Part shown: piece after piece, positions 46,263-55,090 of the stretch
Numbering within the stretch: position 1 is the stretch's first letter
Layout: each line of letters starts with the position of its first letter
Assembly: GCA_963837455.1 (NCBI GenBank)
Contig: CAWINM010000014.1
Location: 210,827 to 274,826, forward strand
DNA: 64,000 nt
Reading direction: 5' to 3'
DNA from: DASYQD01 sp963837455
Lineage (GTDB): Bacteria > Acidobacteriota > Thermoanaerobaculia > Multivoradales > JAIOJS01
Notes under the pieces: generated by a model
Seen by the model: only the letters and a program-made list of their open reading frames with translations
The model's database searches: none
What the model was told of the DNA's origin: nothing
Translations under genes and position numbers: made by a program

Positions 46263-46580
46263 CCGCGCTCGCTCCCGACCGCCGCCGGCCGCCGCTCCGC
46301 CCGGGCGAGCCGAAGGTGGAGGTCGTCCGCCTCGCGGAGGCCGGAACCTGCCCATCTCTCCGTTCGCCACTCGTCCGCCGACAGCTCTCGGCTCGCCCCC
46401 GTCTCACCCGCGAGGCGCTGGCACGACTCTGACCCGGCAGCAGCTCGCGCCGTCCTCCAGCACCCGCTCGCTTCGAGCCCGCCGCCACCATCAGACGCCG
46501 ACTGGCCGGCACATGCGCACCGCGCGAAGAAGACGGGCGCGGCGGACCTCTCCGCCGCGCCCGCGGCAATCGAGCCCCTC
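46263..46580. other. Convergent intergenic region
   Basis: 318 bases between two converging genes. Open frames on both strands are Arg/Ser-rich and without family features; I see no gene. It holds the strong hairpin at 46535-46562. Confidence 0.6.
46535..46562 (-). terminator. 12-bp hairpin ending the Rieske/b/11-haem operon
   Basis: GGGCGCGGCGGA-N4-TCCGCCGCGCCC, perfect stem with a 4-base loop, 18 bases past the stop at 46581; on the minus strand it is followed by GTCTTCTTCG. Confidence 0.6.
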
Positions 46581-48337
46581 TCACTCCCCCACCGGCAGCT
46601 GCCGGATCTTGAACGCCAGCCCCACCAGGACGAAGACGATCACCACCAGCGAGATGCCGAGGCCGCGGTGCCGGAAGCGCAGCTCGTCGAGCGCCTTCTG
46701 GCCCGCCTCGATCGCGGCGGTGGCGTGCTCCATCCCCTCCTCATGCTTGGCGGCGAAGGCCCCCTTGGCGTCGAAGGTGTGGACCAGCACCTGCAGCTGG
46801 ATCTGCGCGTCGACCGCGGCATCGATCTGCTCGCTGGCGTCGCCCACCTCGACGCCGCCGCGGTGGGCGAGCAGCTCGATGCGCTCCGCCCGCCCGATGA
46901 GACCGGTGAGCTCCTGCAGCTGGTCGCGGAAGCTGCGCGCCGTGGCGAGACCGCCCGAGGCGTCCTCGCCGCCGTGACAGTCGGTGCACTGCCGCAGCCG
47001 CCGATGCTCGACGCGGCCGGTGCCGGGATCGCGCACGTCGACCGTGGTCTTGCCGAGGCGGAACTTGGTGAACAGCCGCTCGAACTCCGGCCGCAGCGTG
47101 CGGGCGCCGTCCTCGCCGACGTTGGTGTGCGTCGGCAGCGACCGCGCCTGGTCGATCAACCAGTCGAAGCGGGCGTCGCCCGTGAGCCCCTGCTGCTTGG
47201 CCGTCGCCAGCAGCTGGTCGCGCAGCTCGACGTAGTGGCGGCGGCGCGCCGGGGCTCGGCGATCACCGCCACGCCCTGGACATTGGGCTCGTGGCAGAGC
47301 GCGCACGGCACGTCGGGGAGCAGCGACAGCATGGTGACGCGCGGCGCCACCACCGCGTGGTTGCCATGACAGGTGGTGCACTCGGTGAAGGAGCGCACCC
47401 CCTCGAGCGTCGCCGGCGGCTCCGGTGCCGAGTGGCAGCTGGCGCACGCCTCGGGACCGGCGTCCGCCAGCAGCTCGTTGTGCGCCTCGAAGTCGCGGCT
47501 CTTGGCGCTCTGGCGGAACAGCTCGGCCTCGCGCCCGTGGCACTGCCCGCAGACGAACGACAGCGAGCCCAGCCCCGGCGGCGTGGCGCCGTGGTTGCCG
47601 TGACAGTCGTTGCAGGTGGGCGCCGAGAGGTCCCCCTTGTCGAACATCGCCGCGGCGTGCACGCTGCGCCGCCAGCTTTCGTACTGATCGGTGGGCAGCG
47701 GGCTGCCGTCGTCGAGCTCGTAGCCGGCCATGTGCTTGGGGTCGGCGTGGCACTTGGCGCAGGTCTCGGCAACGTGCGTCGGGTACACCGGCGAGGCGTT
47801 GTCGCCGGGCGCGAGGATGCCGTGGGCACCATGGCAGTCGACGCAGGTGGCGACCTTGGTGTCGCCCTGACGCAGCGCCGCGCCGTGGCGGCTCGTCCAG
47901 TACTCGCGCTCTTGGTCCACGCGCGGGTCCGGGTGGTAGCGCTTCATGAAGACCGGGTCGGAGTGGCAGCGGCCGCAGAAGTCCGGGATCTCGGCCCGCG
48001 ACGGCGCCCCGCGGAAGGGAGTTGGCGCCTGCTTGCTCATCGCCGCGTCGGGGTCGTCGGCCAGCTTGGGGTCGGGGTTGCCGCCGTGGCAGTCCTGGCA
48101 GGAGAGCCCGGCCGCCGCGTGCACGTCCTTCTGCATGGCACGGACGATGGCGATGGTCGCCTCGTCGAAGACGTCCGGGTTGCTGTGGCAGGTGACGCAG
48201 GCGGTGGCGAGGGCGGCTTGCGGCCGGTGGTTGGCGGCGGCGGCGGGCGGGGCCGCCGGCGGCGCCGGTTCCTCCCCACGAGCTGGCACCGCCAGGGTGG
48301 ACACAAGCAGCAGGGCGGCGAGCGCGAGGCGCCTCAT
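46581..48337 (-). pseudogene. Undecahaem c-type cytochrome of the bc operon, one frameshift
   Basis: Two frames give 585 residues: signal peptide, ten CXXCH motifs (CVTCH, CQDCH, CGRCH, CVDCH, CAKCH, CNDCH, CGQCH, CASCH, CTTCH, CALCH), then near 47255 the frame slips by one missing base within a GCGCGCCGCCGCC run, and the second frame adds CTDCH, a long helical region and a C-terminal membrane anchor (ISLVVIVFVLVGLAF). Its start overlaps the cytochrome b stop by ATGA. It replaces cytochrome c1/f as electron acceptor of the complex. Conservation on both sides of the slip suggests sequence error; otherwise the anchored C-terminus is lost. Confidence 0.85.
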
Positions 48338-49494
48338 GACCTCTCCTCCTCGCGCTGTCGCGTGCCCCAGGCGAGCAGGGCGAGCACGGCGCCGGTGCCG
48401 AGCAGCACCGCCACCGGCACCCACGAACGGTAGCCCCAGGCGGTCATGCCCACCACGTAGGTGCACAGCACCGCTCCCACGCCGAGGCGGACCTGGTCCG
48501 CCCGCGCGCTCCGCCCCAGGAACGGCACCGCCACCAGCAGCGCCGCGCCGAGGCCGAAGAGCATCAGCGGGATGGCCTCGTACTCGACGCCGGCCACCTC
48601 CCCGCCGGGCACATGCTTGAGGGTTTCGAACATGAAGACGAAGTACCACTCGGGACGGATGTCGCGATAGGCGGGGGCGAACGGATTGGCCTTCTCGCCG
48701 AGCTCCCAGGGGAACACCGCCGCCAGCGTCGCCAGCACGCCCAGCGCCAGCGTCCAGCCGAAGAGGTCGCGCAGCGCGTAGTGGGGGAAGAAGCGCATCG
48801 GCCGCCGCTTGGCGCTCTCCGCGGCCGCGCCGGGTGCCACGCTCATGCCGTGCACCTGCACGAGCGCCAGATGGGCGCCCAGCAGGACCAGCGTGATCAG
48901 CGGCAGCACGCAGACGTGCCAGCCGAAGAAGCGCGCCAGCGTGGCGCCGGTGACGCGGTCACCACCGCGCATGAAGCGCAGCGCGTACTCGCCCACCACC
49001 GGGATGACGCCGGCGATGTCGGTGCCGACCTTGGTGGCGAAGAAGGCGAGCTGGTTCCAGGGCAGCAGGTAGCCGGAGAAGGAGAACGCCAGGATGAGCA
49101 GCAGCAGCACCGCGCCCGTCACCCAGGTGAGCTCGCGCGGCCGGCGGTAGGCGCGCAGGAAGAACACGCTGCCCAGGTGCAGGGCGGCAAAGAACACCAT
49201 CAAGTTGGCCGACCAGGAGTGCAGCGAGCGCACCAGCCAGCCGAACGGCACGCGCGTCATCAACAGCTCGACCGACTCGAAGGCATCGTCCGGGCCGGGG
49301 CGGTAGTAGAGCAGCAGCAGGATGCCGGTCAACACCTGGACGACGAAGAAGAAGAGGGTCATCCCGCCCAGGTAGTAGAAGACCGAGTAGCGGTGCTGCG
49401 GCACCCGCTTGTGGGAGAGGACGTCGAGGATCGGCTTCCAGCCGGCGCGCTCCTCCATCCAGGCGGCCAGGCGTGCGGTGCGCTTCACGGTCAC
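48334..49494 (-). CDS. Cytochrome b of a bc-type quinol oxidase (b6 and subunit IV in one chain)
   Basis: 386 residues, about eight membrane helices. Haem-binding His pairs lie in RSLHSWSANLMVFFAALHLG and FGWHVCVLPLITLVLLGAHL, 14 residues apart within each helix as required; the quinol-oxidation motif is PEWYF. Starts GTG 49494, overlapping the Rieske stop (GTGA), and overlaps the 11-haem gene by ATGA. Forms with them a Rieske/cytochrome b complex passing quinol electrons to a multihaem cytochrome. Confidence 0.94.
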   Translation of the reverse strand: MTVKRTARLAAWMEERAGWKPILDVLSHKRVPQHRYSVFYYLGGMTLFFFVVQVLTGILLLLYYRPGPDDAFESVELLMTRVPFGWLVRSLHSWSANLMVFFAALHLGSVFFLRAYRRPRELTWVTGAVLLLLILAFSFSGYLLPWNQLAFFATKVGTDIAGVIPVVGEYALRFMRGGDRVTGATLARFFGWHVCVLPLITLVLLGAHLALVQVHGMSVAPGAAAESAKRRPMRFFPHYALRDLFGWTLALGVLATLAAVFPWELGEKANPFAPAYRDIRPEWYFVFMFETLKHVPGGEVAGVEYEAIPLMLFGLGAALLVAVPFLGRSARADQVRLGVGAVLCTYVVGMTAWGYRSWVPVAVLLGTGAVLALLAWGTRQREEERS

Positions 49495-49943
49495 GCCCTC
49501 GCCACCACGAGCATCGGGGTGCCGCCGGTCTGCGCCACCTGGTGCACCACCAGCTGCGTCAACGGCCGCGGCGGCGGCCCGGCGACGTTACGACCGGTCA
49601 GGTCGTACTGGCCGCCGTGGCAGTTGCAGTACAGCCTCGAGATGCTGGGCCGGTACTCGACGATGCAGTCGAGGTGCGTGCAGGTAGCGGTGAAGGCACG
49701 AAAATCGTTGTCCCCCGCCTTGACGACGATCACCGGCTCGTTGCCGAAGCGAACGATCTTGAACCCCTTCTGGACCAGGTCGGGGTCGTTGGTCGGTCCC
49801 ACCTCCACCTGCTGCACCGACTGCTCGGCGATGCGCGGCGGATCCAGGAAGCGCAGCACCGGGTACAGCACACTCACCGCCAGGGCACCCAGCGAGGTGC
49901 CCAGGAACCACTCCACGAACCGTCGGCGGTCGACTTGGGCCAT
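49491..49943 (-). CDS. Rieske [2Fe-2S] protein of the bc-type complex
   Basis: 150 residues. N-terminal anchor/Tat-like segment (DRRRFVEWFLGTSLGALAVS, an RR motif). Cluster motifs CTHLDC and CNCHGG provide the two Cys and two His, with the usual disulphide Cys in each. GGAGGTTGC before ATG 49943. First gene of the operon. A perfect -24 element TGGCACG lies at 49984-49990, but the -12 is one base too close. Confidence 0.94.
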   Translation of the reverse strand: MAQVDRRRFVEWFLGTSLGALAVSVLYPVLRFLDPPRIAEQSVQQVEVGPTNDPDLVQKGFKIVRFGNEPVIVVKAGDNDFRAFTATCTHLDCIVEYRPSISRLYCNCHGGQYDLTGRNVAGPPPRPLTQLVVHQVAQTGGTPMLVVARA

Positions 49944-50191
49944 GCAACCTCCGCAAGGGGTCGGTCGGGATATCCAGCAGCATCGTGCCACGGTGCCGCC
50001 CCGACACCGCCCCATCGGGTGTGGCGCCGGGGCACGCGAGGGCGGGGAGCGCGACCCGGCCCGACCCTGCGGGGGAGCCGGGTTCCCCACCCGCTGGCGC
50101 CGCCAGGGCTGCCTCGTGGATGGGGTCGCCGCACCGACCCGGGGGCTAGCGTCGGCGCCAGCTCGCATCGCCTTGCCAGGGCTGACCTTCG

Positions 50192-51991
50192 GTGGAGCCC
50201 ACAGGATCGGGGGTGGTCGCGGTGGAACGAACCCCTCGTCAGCTCGCCGATCTCGCCGCGCCGCCGGCGGAGCGAGCGACCCGTGCCGAGCAGCGTCGGG
50301 CCGCGACCGGCGAGCAGCCGGCCGCCACCGCAGCCGCCGGCGAGATCACCGCACTGCGCGAGGAGCTGCGCCGGCTCGCCGCCCGCGTCGAGCGTCTCGA
50401 GGGAGTAGCCGCGATCGCCGCCGCCGGCGAGGAGGAGATCGAGGGCGCCGAGCCCCCCTCGCCACCGGCCGAGGCCCTCGTACCCGCAGTCGGCTCTCCC
50501 GCCCGCCTGGCGCTCGGCGGGCGCCTGCTGCTGGTGCTCGCCGGCGCCTTCCTCCTGCGTGCGGCCACCGAGAGCGGCCAGCTGCCGGCGGCGCTGGGGG
50601 TCGCCATCGGCCTCGCCTACGCGCTCGCCTGGCTGCCGGCGGCCCACCGCGCCGGCACCCGGGGCGACGGCGCCGGCGCCGCCTTCCACGCCCTGGCCCC
50701 CCTGCTCATCGCCTACCCACTCTTGTTCGAGGCGGCGGCACGCTTCCACGTCCTCGGCGCCGGCTCCAGCGCCCTGGCGCTCGCCGGGATCACCGCCCTG
50801 CTGCTCCACGCCGGCTGGCGCCAGCACTCGGCGGTGGTCGCCTGGCTGACGCTGCTGGCCACCATCGCCACCGCCACCGCCCTGGCTCTCGCCACCGGGG
50901 CACCCGCGCTGTTCGCGGCCCTCCTCGTCGGTCTGGCGGGAGCCGGGCTGCTGCTCGGCGAGCGGCGAGGCTGGCGGCCGCTGGGCGCGGCGAGCGCCGC
51001 CGCCGCCGTCTTCGCCACCGCCGTGGTGACGGCAGGGACGGTGGTGCCGTACCCGCTCGCGCCCGCGGCGGTGCTGCCGGTGCAGCTCGCGTTGTTGCTG
51101 CTCTACCTCGGGTTCACCGCCGCGCTCGCCGTGCGCGGCCAGCTCCCCGGCTGGCCGCTGCGCACGCAGACGGCGGCGGCCGTGCTCGTCGGCTGGGGCG
51201 GAGCCCTGATCGTGGGGCGGGTGGCAGGTGGCGCGCTGGCCCTCGCCACCGGAGTGCTGGGCGTGCTCCTCGCCGTCGCCGCCGAGGCGCTGGCGCTAGG
51301 GTCGGCGGCGGCGGTGGCACCGCTGCGTCGGCTGTTCCTCGCGGCCGCCACTGTGCTCTTCTTGGGGGGCACCGCCCTGCTGCTCCCCGCCCCCACCTCG
51401 GCGTGGCTGGCGGTGGCGATCGTCGCCGTTTGGGTGGGGGCGCGGCGCGCCAGCACCTCGCTCGAGCTGCAGGGGGTGCTCCTCGCCGCGGCTGCCACCG
51501 TCAGCGGCGGTGCCCTCGCCGCCGCCACCGCCGCCCTCCTACGCCCGGGCACGGCGCCGCCCCGCTGGCCACTCGTCGCCCTGCTAACGCTGCCCGCGAT
51601 CGTCTCCTGCCTGCCGCCGCTGGCCACCGGTGGGCGCCCGCGGGCCCGTGCGCGCGACGTCGCCGTCGCGCTGCTGCTGGCGCTGCTCGCCTGGATGGGC
51701 AGCGGCGCGCTGCTGGCGCTCGCCGCGCCGGCGTTCGCCGGCGACGCCGGGGCGGCGGCGGCCTGCGGCACGTTGCTGCTCTCCGCCACCACTGCCGCCT
51801 TCGCGTACGCGGGACGCGGCGGCTCGTTCCCAGCCGCCGGGTGGCTGGTCTACCCGCTGCTCGCCGCCACCACCCTCAAGCTGCTGCTGGTGGACCTCAC
51901 CCCGGGGCGGCCGCTCACGCTCTTCGTCTCCCTCGCCGCTCTCGGTAGTGCTCTCCTCGCCGCGGCACGCGCGGCACGCCGAGCGCGCTGA
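50192..51991 (+). CDS. Polytopic membrane protein, DUF2339-like
   Basis: 599 residues. A charged coiled-coil N-terminus with heptads (ITALREELRRLAARVERLEG) is followed by about 16-18 hydrophobic helices from residue 105 to the end, rich in Ala and Leu. This matches the shape of DUF2339 proteins, function unknown. Start is uncertain: GTG 50192 or one of the GTG codons shortly after. Stands alone between the Rieske operon and the radical SAM gene. Confidence 0.65.
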   Translation: MEPTGSGVVAVERTPRQLADLAAPPAERATRAEQRRAATGEQPAATAAAGEITALREELRRLAARVERLEGVAAIAAAGEEEIEGAEPPSPPAEALVPAVGSPARLALGGRLLLVLAGAFLLRAATESGQLPAALGVAIGLAYALAWLPAAHRAGTRGDGAGAAFHALAPLLIAYPLLFEAAARFHVLGAGSSALALAGITALLLHAGWRQHSAVVAWLTLLATIATATALALATGAPALFAALLVGLAGAGLLLGERRGWRPLGAASAAAAVFATAVVTAGTVVPYPLAPAAVLPVQLALLLLYLGFTAALAVRGQLPGWPLRTQTAAAVLVGWGGALIVGRVAGGALALATGVLGVLLAVAAEALALGSAAAVAPLRRLFLAAATVLFLGGTALLLPAPTSAWLAVAIVAVWVGARRASTSLELQGVLLAAAATVSGGALAAATAALLRPGTAPPRWPLVALLTLPAIVSCLPPLATGGRPRARARDVAVALLLALLAWMGSGALLALAAPAFAGDAGAAAACGTLLLSATTAAFAYAGRGGSFPAAGWLVYPLLAATTLKLLLVDLTPGRPLTLFVSLAALGSALLAAARAARRAR

Positions 51992-52028
51992 CACGAGGGG
52001 TGCGGCGAGGGCCGCCGCGGCCGCCGGC

Positions 52029-53819
52029 TCAGGCGCGCAGCTCGCGCGGGTGAGCCGCAGGCGCCTTGGGGACCGGGGGCGGGCCGCTCAGCTCGCGCCA
52101 CAGCTCGCGCGCGACCAGCCGCAGGATGCCCCCGAGACGGAAATTGCGCAGGAACGCACCGGGGGGGAACAGCTCTGCCTTGTCGTTGACCGTGCTCTCG
52201 GAGAATTGCCGGATCTCGCCGAGCAGGCGGCGGTGGATGGCGGGGTCGAGCGGCCCGGGAGGAGCCTCGGCGAGCTGGCGGCGGATGGAGCGCGCGGCAG
52301 CCAGCCGAGCGCGTACCGCGGCTGCCTTGCGCTCGCGGAGGCGGCCGTGGCGTGCCTTGAGGTCGTTGAGCCGCGACGCCGCGTCGTAGGTGGCGTCGAC
52401 GATCTCGGCGCGCGTCATCCAGTCGGTCTCGTAGTTGAGGATCGACTCCCAGTCACGCTGCTCGAGCAGCGTCCGGTGCTCGGCGAGGGTATGGGCGCGC
52501 AGGCGGTAGCCGCGCGCCGCGCCCTCGGCGAAGCCGTGGCTGCCGGGGTCGATGAACGGGCCCATCGGGGTGATGAAGGCGGAGAGGCGGCGGTCGAAGC
52601 GCTGGAACAGCGACTCGATGGCGTCGACCATCTCCTCGACGTTGCGGCGAGTCTGCCCCGGCAGGCCGATCATGTAGAAGAGGTCGAGCTGCTCGCAGCG
52701 CAGCGCCAGCATCGCCGCGATCGCCGCCTCCATGGCGGCATTGTCGTACACCGCCTTGCCGAGCAGCGCCCGCACCGCCTCGTCGTGGCTCTCCGGCGAC
52801 AGCTCCGCTCCCCAGTGCGGGATCGCCGCATCGATGCGGGCGAGCAGCTCCGCCGCCGGCGGATCGAAGAACTCGAAGATGATGCGATTGGACACCGGCG
52901 CGCGGGCGAGCGCCGCCAGCACGCCGGCGGCGTAGTCGTCGCCGCCGTCGCGCACGTCGCCGACGAGGAAGATCGGCGCCCGGGTGAGCGGCCGCCAGCT
53001 CGCGCACCTGGGCGCCGATGGCCTCGGGGCTGCGCAGCAGGGGGTGGCGCCGGCATGAAGGCCTCGAACGCCGCCCGCGAGGCGCCGCAGGTGACGCAGC
53101 GGCGCTTGCAGCCGCGGGTGGTGAACACGGCGGTGATGGGGTGCCGCCACCAGGAGTGGAACGGCACGTTGGTCCAGAAGTCGAGGCGGCCGAGCACCGT
53201 CGAGACCATCTGACCGAGGTCGATACCGTACTCGTCGAGGGAGCGCGGGGTGAAGGAGGCGCGGTTGGCGTGCGGCTGCCCGTTCGCCTCCTTCCAGGTG
53301 AGGTTGGGCACCTGTGCGAAGCGCCGCTCGCCCTCGAGCTCGCGCAACAGGGCGAGCAGGCAGGGCTCGGTAACGCTGCCGCGCAGCACGAAGTCCACTG
53401 CCGGCTCGGCGATCAGCTCCTGGTGGAAGTAGGTCGAGGAGATGCCACCGAGAACCGTCGGGATGTCGGGGTGGAGGCGCTTGATGAGCGCCGCCACCTC
53501 GAGCGCGCCCTGGGCATGCGGCAGCCAATGCAGGTCGATCGCCGAACAGCTTCGGCCGCAGCCGACGCAGCAACCGCTCGGGGCGGAAGCGGCGGCTGCG
53601 CATCATCAGCAGGGCCAGGTTGACGATCTGCACCCGGTAGCCGTGGCGCCGCAGGTAGGCGGCGAGGGTGAGGAACCCGACGGGATACATCTCGAACACC
53701 GGCGACGAGGGGATGACGTCGCTGATCGGGCCGTAGAAGATCGACCGCTCACGGAAGTCGTAGACGCTCGGCGGGTGGACGAGCACGACGTCGGGCCGGC
53801 GGCGGCGGGCCAGGTGCAT
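52029..53819 (-). pseudogene. B12-binding radical SAM protein, Ta0216 family, broken by three +1 frameshifts
   Basis: Combining frames gives about 595 residues. The B12-like N-terminus reads VVLVHPPSVYDFRERSIFYG and EMYPVGFLTLAAYLRRHGY, both hallmarks of the Ta0216 family; the SAM cluster is CKRRCVTC (C-x3-C-x2-C). Extra bases lie near 53545 (GGC-G-ATC in FGIDLHW), near 53047 (CCCCC run) and near 52988 (GGCCGCTC). Three +1 slips restore the original frame, so the C-terminal third is in phase with the start. All parts are conserved, favouring sequence errors. Reaction unknown. Confidence 0.8.
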
Positions 53820-53989
53820 CGCCCTCAAGGGTAGGAGCCCTTCCGGGCGGGCGCACCGCGTCACCGGAGGGGACGCCCGAGCCGCGGGGAGGCGGCGGCC
53901 GCCCGGCGGGGTGGGGGGAGCGCCACCTGCCAACACGGCGCTCCCACCCGCGGCGCTCCCTATGCTGCCCGCGTTACCTGGAGGAACCC

Positions 53990-54358
53990 ATGCGCAAGCT
54001 CACCGACCTCTTCTCGCTGACCGCGATCCTCGGCCTTCCGGTCCTGCTCGCCCTGATGCTGCCGCTGATCGCCGTGCCGCAGCCGGCGCGCGCCGACGGC
54101 GACCCGCCGGGCAAGGCCGTGTTCCTGGCCCAGAAATGCAACATGTGCCACAACGTGCCCGCCGCCGGCATCACCCGCACCGGCAAGATGACGACGCCTG
54201 ACCTGCCGGGCGACAACACCGGCAGGCCCGCCTCCTTCTTCGCCCAGTTCCTCAAGAAGGAAGTGGAGAACCAGGAAGGCAAGAAGCACGTCAAGGAGTG
54301 GAAAGGCACCGACGAGGAGCTCACGCAGCTCACCGAGTGGCTCGCCTCGCTCAAGTAG
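53990..54358 (+). CDS. Small exported monohaem cytochrome c
   Basis: 122 residues, signal peptide or anchor (LPVLLALMLPLIAVPQPARA). Single CNMCH near residue 50, Met in GKMTTPDLPG as likely sixth ligand, and a helical C-terminus (WKGTDEELTQLTEWLASLK). About 50% identical by eye to the 54547 product. Probable periplasmic shuttle. GGAGGA before ATG 53990; TATGCT at 53961-53966 is a possible -10, and GGGAGCG-N4-CTGCC at 53916-53931 a weak sigma-54 match. Confidence 0.9.
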   Translation: MRKLTDLFSLTAILGLPVLLALMLPLIAVPQPARADGDPPGKAVFLAQKCNMCHNVPAAGITRTGKMTTPDLPGDNTGRPASFFAQFLKKEVENQEGKKHVKEWKGTDEELTQLTEWLASLK

Positions 54359-54478
54359 GCCGACGAAGCGTCCCACGCTCGCCATGCGGCGGGTGGCCGC
54401 CGCTGGCGAGCCGCCCGCCACTCTCTCGGCGCCCGCGTCATCCGGATCGCGCGCTGCCAGTGGGAAATCTTCCGCTCC

Positions 54479-54494
54479 CGGCGTAAGAATTGCA
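54479..54494 (+). promoter_or_regulatory. Candidate sigma-54 promoter for the second monohaem cytochrome
   Basis: CGGCGTA-AGAA-TTGCA: -24 GGC, a perfect TTGCA -12, and exact GG-N10-GC spacing. The -12 GC is 54 bases before ATG 54547, giving a leader of about 40 bases. Confidence 0.5.
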
Positions 54495-54546
54495 CTTGCT
54501 GCAGAGCCCTTTGCAGCACGCTGGCAACCACGAGGAGGAATCCGCC

Positions 54547-54939
54547 ATGCGCAGAACGAAGGACGCCGCGATCCTGGGGACGATGCTGGGCCTGCCGGTC
54601 CTGATGGCCGCCACCCTGACCGTCCTCGCCGCCGCTCCCGCCCGGGTGCTGGCGGCCGGCGAGACGGGGCCGCCGGGCAAGGAGATCTTCCTCGCCCAGA
54701 AGTGCAGCCTCTGTCACAGCGTCGGCAGCCAGGGGATCGAGGCGCAGACCAAGTCGGAGAAGATCAAGGGTCCCGATCTCTCCAACGTCGGCGGCTCCCA
54801 TCTGGCGCCCTGGATCACCCAGTGGCTGAAGAAGGAAGTCGCCAACACCGACGGCAAGAAGCACCCCAAGGAATGGAAAGGCACCGACGCCGAGCTCCAG
54901 CAGCTGGTCGACTGGCTCGCCAGCCTGAAGAAGGCGTGA
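54547..54939 (+). CDS. Small exported monohaem cytochrome c, paralogue
   Basis: 130 residues, signal peptide (GLPVLMAATLTVLAAAPARV). Single CSLCH in AQKCSLCHSVGSQG; shares GPPGKEIFLAQKC and WKGTDAELQQLVDWLASLKK with the preceding cytochrome, so the two arose by duplication. No clear Met ligand where the paralogue has GKM, so the sixth ligand and potential may differ. GAGGAGGAA before ATG 54547; a rho-independent terminator follows. Confidence 0.9.
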   Translation: MRRTKDAAILGTMLGLPVLMAATLTVLAAAPARVLAAGETGPPGKEIFLAQKCSLCHSVGSQGIEAQTKSEKIKGPDLSNVGGSHLAPWITQWLKKEVANTDGKKHPKEWKGTDAELQQLVDWLASLKKA

Positions 54940-55010
54940 GCGGCGGTCGAGCCGGCGCCCGAGCAGGCCCGCTCGTGACCTGAGCCTGCCTTCCGCCCGG
55001 GTCACCCGAG

Positions 55011-55048
55011 GAGGACGGCTGGTATCCACCGGCCGTCCTCTTTATTTA
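55011..55048 (+). terminator. Rho-independent terminator
   Basis: GAGGACGGC-N12-GCCGTCCTC (9-bp perfect stem) followed by TTTATTTA. The clearest terminator in the window; it separates the small cytochrome from the NapC-like gene. Confidence 0.85.
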
Positions 55049-55090
55049 CTGCGGTATCGTGCGCCAGCAATCGCGCACACGGAGGCACCC

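Noticed and set aside
46252..46584. Gene in the 46263-46580 gap
   Set aside because: Arg/Ser-rich product, no ribosome site, no coding bias, and it overlaps a terminator hairpin.
49974..49990. Sigma-54 promoter before the Rieske gene
   Set aside because: TGGCACG is perfect but the -12 TGC is one base too close (N9), a spacing that normally abolishes activity.
48613..51948. 1111-codon plus-strand open frame
   Set aside because: Shadow of cytochrome b, Rieske and the membrane-protein gene in other frames.
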